A stretch of 17,939 nt of DNA from an uncultured Candidatus Melainabacteria bacterium (GTDB lineage Bacteria > Cyanobacteriota > Vampirovibrionia > Gastranaerophilales > Gastranaerophilaceae). The notes under the pieces were generated by a model that ran no database searches, was not told where the DNA came from, and was given only the letters and a program-made list of their open reading frames with translations. The stretch spans positions 1-17,939 of the forward strand of contig CALEJY010000098.1 of NCBI GenBank assembly GCA_937898445.1, in the 5' to 3' direction. The translations under genes were made by a program, and so were the position numbers. Below are positions 15,480 to 17,939 of the stretch, one piece after another; the first letter of the stretch is position 1, and the number at the start of each line of letters is the position of its first letter.

Positions 15480-15488
15480 TTTATAACA
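15480..15488 (-). promoter_or_regulatory. Extended -10 for the candidate small RNA
   Basis: TGTTATAAA on the minus strand (TGn plus TATAAA), without a clear -35. The predicted start is near 15473. Confidence 0.35.
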
Positions 15489-15679
15489 GTTTGAGATTGA
15501 AAGCATGGTTAAAATTTTCAATCAAAAACAAGATTTTTATTAAATTAAATTCCCTGTACTCCCTTTGTAATAATTATATTCCCAATTTTTTACAAAATTA
15601 ACACTATTTTTAGAAAAACATTCATATTTTTTAAATACGGGGATTTTGCCGTCTTTACTTAATCTTAATATAAAAAGTA

Positions 15680-15708
15680 TTGACCTTTTTTAAAAAAAGT
15701 ATTCTAAT
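15680..15708 (+). promoter_or_regulatory. glnA promoter with direct repeats
   Basis: TTGACC (15680-15685), a 17-nt spacer and TCTAAT (15703-15708). AAAAAGTATT occurs at 15672 and 15694, and AAAAAGTAATT at 15710; these bracket the -35, -10 and start site and may be an operator. Confidence 0.6.
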
Positions 15709-15754
15709 TAAAAAGTAATTTATAAAAGATAGTAGTGAGAGGAAAGAGGTCTGT

Positions 15755-17119
15755 ATGAAAGAATTTATGCACACTAGATTAGACAACAAACAATTTACAG
15801 AAGAAGATATTAAGGGATTTATTAAAGACTATAATATCAAGTTTATCAAACTTCAATTCGTTGACATTAACGGGCATGTAAAAAATATGACCATTCCTTC
15901 ACAACATATTGAAAAAGCTTTGAATAACGAAATTATGCTTGATGGATCTTCTATTAAAGGTTTTAGAAGTATTGAAACATCTGATATGTTTTTCCATCCT
16001 GACAAAAACTCATTCCAAATTTTGCCTTGGAGGGGAAATGAAGGGATTAATTCAGCAAGATTGATTTGTGATATTTATAATGCTGATGGAACACCGTTTG
16101 AAGGCTGCCCTAGATGTAACTTAAAAAGAGTTATGAAAGAAGCTGAAAAAATGGGATTTTCAATGAATGTTGGACCGGAAGCAGAATTTTTCTTATTCTC
16201 AAAAGATAAAGACGGCAATGTTACAACATCAACTCAAGATAGAGCCGGATATTATGATGTTGGACCGGAAGATTTAGGAGAAGATGTAAGATCTGATATT
16301 GTTTTAACACTTCAAGAAATGGGATTTGATATTGAAGCTTCTCACCACGAAGTTGCTGACGGACAACACGAAGTTGATTTCAGATATGCTGATATTTTGA
16401 CTGCTGCAGATAACGTTGCAACATTCAAGGTTGCGGTTAAAGCAATTGCAGCAAGACATAATTTGCATGCTACATTTATGCCAAAACCGATTTTTGGAAT
16501 AAACGGTTCTGGTATGCACTGTAACGTTTCATTGTTCAAGAATGGTAAAAACGCATTTTTTGACGAAAAAGCGGAATATCAATTGTCAGATGTTGCAAAA
16601 TATTCTATCGGCGGAATGTTGAAACATGTAAAAAGCATTACTGCTGTTTTGAACCCGACTGTAAACAGTTTCAAACGTTTAGTTCCTGGTTATGAAGCTC
16701 CTGTATATTTGGCTTGGTCATTGGCTAACAGAAGTGCTTTATTAAGAGTTCCGGCAAAAAGAGGAAGTTCAACTCGTGTAGAATTAATATCTCCGGATCC
16801 TGCTTGCAACCCTTATTTGGCATTTGCAGTAATTTTGGAAGCTTGTCTTGACGGCGTAAGAAATAAAATCGACCCACCGGCTCCTGTAGAAAGCAACATT
16901 TACAAACTTACAACCAAAGAACGCAAAAAACAAAGAATTGATTCTTTACCTGGAAGTTTGGCTGAGGCTATTGATTTGTTTGACAAGTCACTTGTTTCAA
17001 GAGCTGCACTTGGCGATCACATCTTTAACGAATTTTTGTCAGCTAAGAAAAAAGAATGGGATTCTTTCAGAACATACGTTTCTCAATGGGAAATCGACAA
17101 ATATTTGGAAAGATACTAA
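15755..17119 (+). CDS. glnA: Glutamine synthetase, type I
   Basis: ATP-dependent synthesis of glutamine from glutamate and ammonia, the main nitrogen-assimilation enzyme, a cytoplasmic dodecamer. At 454 residues it has GSI length. Motifs in order are LDGSSIKGF, PEAEFFLF, EVADGQHEVDFRY, NGSGMHCNVSLF, the FKRLVPGYEAPVYLAWS segment, NRSALLRVP and GSSTRVELISPDPACNPYLAFA. Near the C-terminus SNIYKLTTKERKKQ and SLPGSL replace the NLYDLP adenylylation loop, so it is of the GSI-alpha kind and probably not controlled by adenylylation. The ribosome site is purine-rich (GAGAGGAAAGAGG, ending 6 nt before ATG). It is transcribed alone from a good promoter into a strong terminator. Confidence 0.96.
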   Translation: MKEFMHTRLDNKQFTEEDIKGFIKDYNIKFIKLQFVDINGHVKNMTIPSQHIEKALNNEIMLDGSSIKGFRSIETSDMFFHPDKNSFQILPWRGNEGINSARLICDIYNADGTPFEGCPRCNLKRVMKEAEKMGFSMNVGPEAEFFLFSKDKDGNVTTSTQDRAGYYDVGPEDLGEDVRSDIVLTLQEMGFDIEASHHEVADGQHEVDFRYADILTAADNVATFKVAVKAIAARHNLHATFMPKPIFGINGSGMHCNVSLFKNGKNAFFDEKAEYQLSDVAKYSIGGMLKHVKSITAVLNPTVNSFKRLVPGYEAPVYLAWSLANRSALLRVPAKRGSSTRVELISPDPACNPYLAFAVILEACLDGVRNKIDPPAPVESNIYKLTTKERKKQRIDSLPGSLAEAIDLFDKSLVSRAALGDHIFNEFLSAKKKEWDSFRTYVSQWEIDKYLERY

Positions 17120-17128
17120 AAATATTAG

Positions 17129-17157
17129 AAAAAGGCTCTTTAATAAGAGCCTTTTTT
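17129..17157 (+). terminator. glnA intrinsic terminator
   Basis: A perfect 7-bp stem GGCTCTT/AAGAGCC (17134-17140 and 17145-17151) with loop TAAT, preceded by five A and followed by six T. It begins 10 nt after the glnA stop codon. Confidence 0.92.
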
Positions 17158-17169
17158 ATTGATAACAAA

Positions 17170-17198
17170 TTGCATTATGTATAAATTTTTTGTATAAT
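17170..17198 (+). promoter_or_regulatory. mlaE promoter, leaderless type
   Basis: TTGCAT (17170-17175), 17-nt spacer, perfect TATAAT (17193-17198), then 6 nt to the ATG at 17205. No Shine-Dalgarno is present, so translation is probably leaderless. Confidence 0.7.
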
Positions 17199-17204
17199 TA
17201 AGAA

Positions 17205-17876
17205 ATGAGCAGCTTACAAAAATACTATAAACAATCCGCTACATATAAAATTTTTACCGGAATTTTTTCTGAACTAAACAGTTTTTTAGAAACTCTTGGT
17301 AAAATTGCGATGAATGGAGTTGCCACCGCAAAATTTATTGCAAAGGGAGATTTCAATTTCAGAGAGATTTCAGAACAATGCTATAGATTTGGAATTACGT
17401 CATTGCCGATTACTCTTTCAATTGTCGGAATGACATCAATCATTGTAGCGTCACAAGTTGCTTTAGAGATGGTTAAACAGGGCGGAAGTAATTTTGTCGG
17501 ACTTTTAATGACAATGCTTATTGTGAGAGAAGTCGGCGTTATTATGTCTGGTTTTGCCATAATTTCAATGATTGGCTCGTCTCTTGCATCAGAGCTTGCA
17601 ACAATGAGAGTTACCGAACAAATTGATGCAATTGAGGTTTTGAAAGTTAATCCGATAAAATACCTTTTTGTTCCGAGAGTAATTGCCGGACTTGTTATGA
17701 TGCCGCCGGTTGTTGTAATCGCTTCTGTTGTCGGAGTAATTGCCGGCGCAGTCACTGCTCATTTGACATCCGGATTAGGATATAGAGCATTTTTTGATTC
17801 AGCATGGCTTGGAATTTATATGAAAGATTTAGGCGTTTGTTTATTAAAAGCTTTATTTTTCCATGTGGAGAGTTAA
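17205..17876 (+). CDS. mlaE: MlaE-family lipid ABC transporter permease, C-terminally altered
   Basis: Inner-membrane permease of the Mla/TGD-type phospholipid transporter, working with an MlaF ATPase and an MCE-domain MlaD. The core is well conserved: ITSLPITLSIVGMTSIIVASQVALEM, LIVREVGVIMSGF, SSLASELATMRVTEQIDAIEVL and P-K-Y-L-F-VPRVIAG. Four to five hydrophobic helices are seen. The family normally runs to about 250-265 residues, with a last helix pair after LLKALFFG. Here the protein reads LLKALFF then HVES and stops at residue 223. None of the three frames of the last ~60 bp looks like the missing MlaE C-terminus. It may be a truncated gene, an insertion junction or an assembly join. Confidence 0.85.
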   Translation: MSSLQKYYKQSATYKIFTGIFSELNSFLETLGKIAMNGVATAKFIAKGDFNFREISEQCYRFGITSLPITLSIVGMTSIIVASQVALEMVKQGGSNFVGLLMTMLIVREVGVIMSGFAIISMIGSSLASELATMRVTEQIDAIEVLKVNPIKYLFVPRVIAGLVMMPPVVVIASVVGVIAGAVTAHLTSGLGYRAFFDSAWLGIYMKDLGVCLLKALFFHVES

Positions 17877-17939
17877 AGTTTGGAAAACCCTCTGGCACTT
17901 TTTCTATATCAATAGTTAGTAGTGATATATATTCTCCTT

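Larger units (their letters stand above)
14881..15754. other. Large intergenic region before glnA
   Basis: No protein gene is convincing in this stretch. From left to right it contains a four-unit degenerate repeat (14912-15157), an imperfect 36-nt hairpin (15171-15206), a perfect 8-bp hairpin (15216-15234), a minus-strand terminator with an upstream candidate small RNA (15251-15473), a TTTACA/TGTAAA inverted repeat (15444-15473), and the glnA promoter (15680-15708). The segment 15490-15670 is AT-rich with nothing further that I can name. Confidence 0.7.

Noticed and set aside
15490..15754. Glutamine riboswitch or RNase P-like RNA upstream of glnA
   Set aside because: I could not find the glnA-motif core. 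The GAGGAAAG resemblance near 15738 is just the purine-rich ribosome site.
17381..17755. 124-codon minus-strand open frame inside mlaE
   Set aside because: It is an antisense shadow of the conserved permease core.

Overview
The window looks like a low-GC, flagellated, diderm bacterium. My best guess is a gut Vampirovibrionia/Melainabacteria of the Gastranaerophilales type. The reasons are an AT-rich genome, a prepilin with the N-terminus FTLAEVLVTLGIIGVV, a complete-looking MlaE lipid-transport permease start, scattered flagellar genes, and hypothetical proteins carrying a short N-terminal Phe-Gly/Arg-Ala motif. This placement is inference from gene content. No rRNA or tRNA is present to test it.

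Layout, left to right. (1) 1-1289, minus: 5' part of a SulP anion transporter running off the left edge. It is divergent from deoC (1344-1994, plus), with overlapping promoters between them. (2) 2078-3844, plus: flhB and a FliA-like sigma factor. (3) 3849-6980, minus: a papain-like predicted cysteine protease followed by a 5'-nucleotidase-type metallophosphatase whose start is separated from its body by a one-base frameshift. (4) 7077-8054, plus: a stand-alone OLD-type TOPRIM protein. (5) 8070-10240, minus: fliJ, fliK and a FlgE/F/G-family rod/hook gene in a tight operon, ending in a terminator that lies inside the convergent TOPRIM gene. (6) 10329-11918, minus: a secreted Asn/Tyr-rich protein and a type IV pilin-like protein with a heptanucleotide repeat in its leader. 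(7) 12017-13945, plus: a short GH38 alpha-mannosidase, divergent from the pilin gene and apparently sharing one palindromic -35 box with it. (8) 14098-14880, plus: an unrecognised protein. (9) 14881-15754: an 870-bp gap with a degenerate four-unit repeat, a candidate minus-strand small RNA with a strong terminator, and the glnA promoter. (10) 15755-17119, plus: glutamine synthetase with a classic terminator. (11) 17205-17876, plus: mlaE, whose C-terminal part is replaced by unrelated sequence near the right edge.

The strongest whole-window pattern is in the start signals. Genes with a Shine-Dalgarno have the -10 box about 20 nt or more from the start codon. Five genes without one (sulP, the sigma gene, the TOPRIM gene, the mannosidase, mlaE) have a -10 box only 6-8 nt before an ATG, as expected for leaderless mRNAs. 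The flagellar genes form two blocks (flhB-fliA and fliJ-fliK-flg). The FliA-like factor presumably serves late flagellar promoters, but I could not identify a convincing sigma-28 box in the window.
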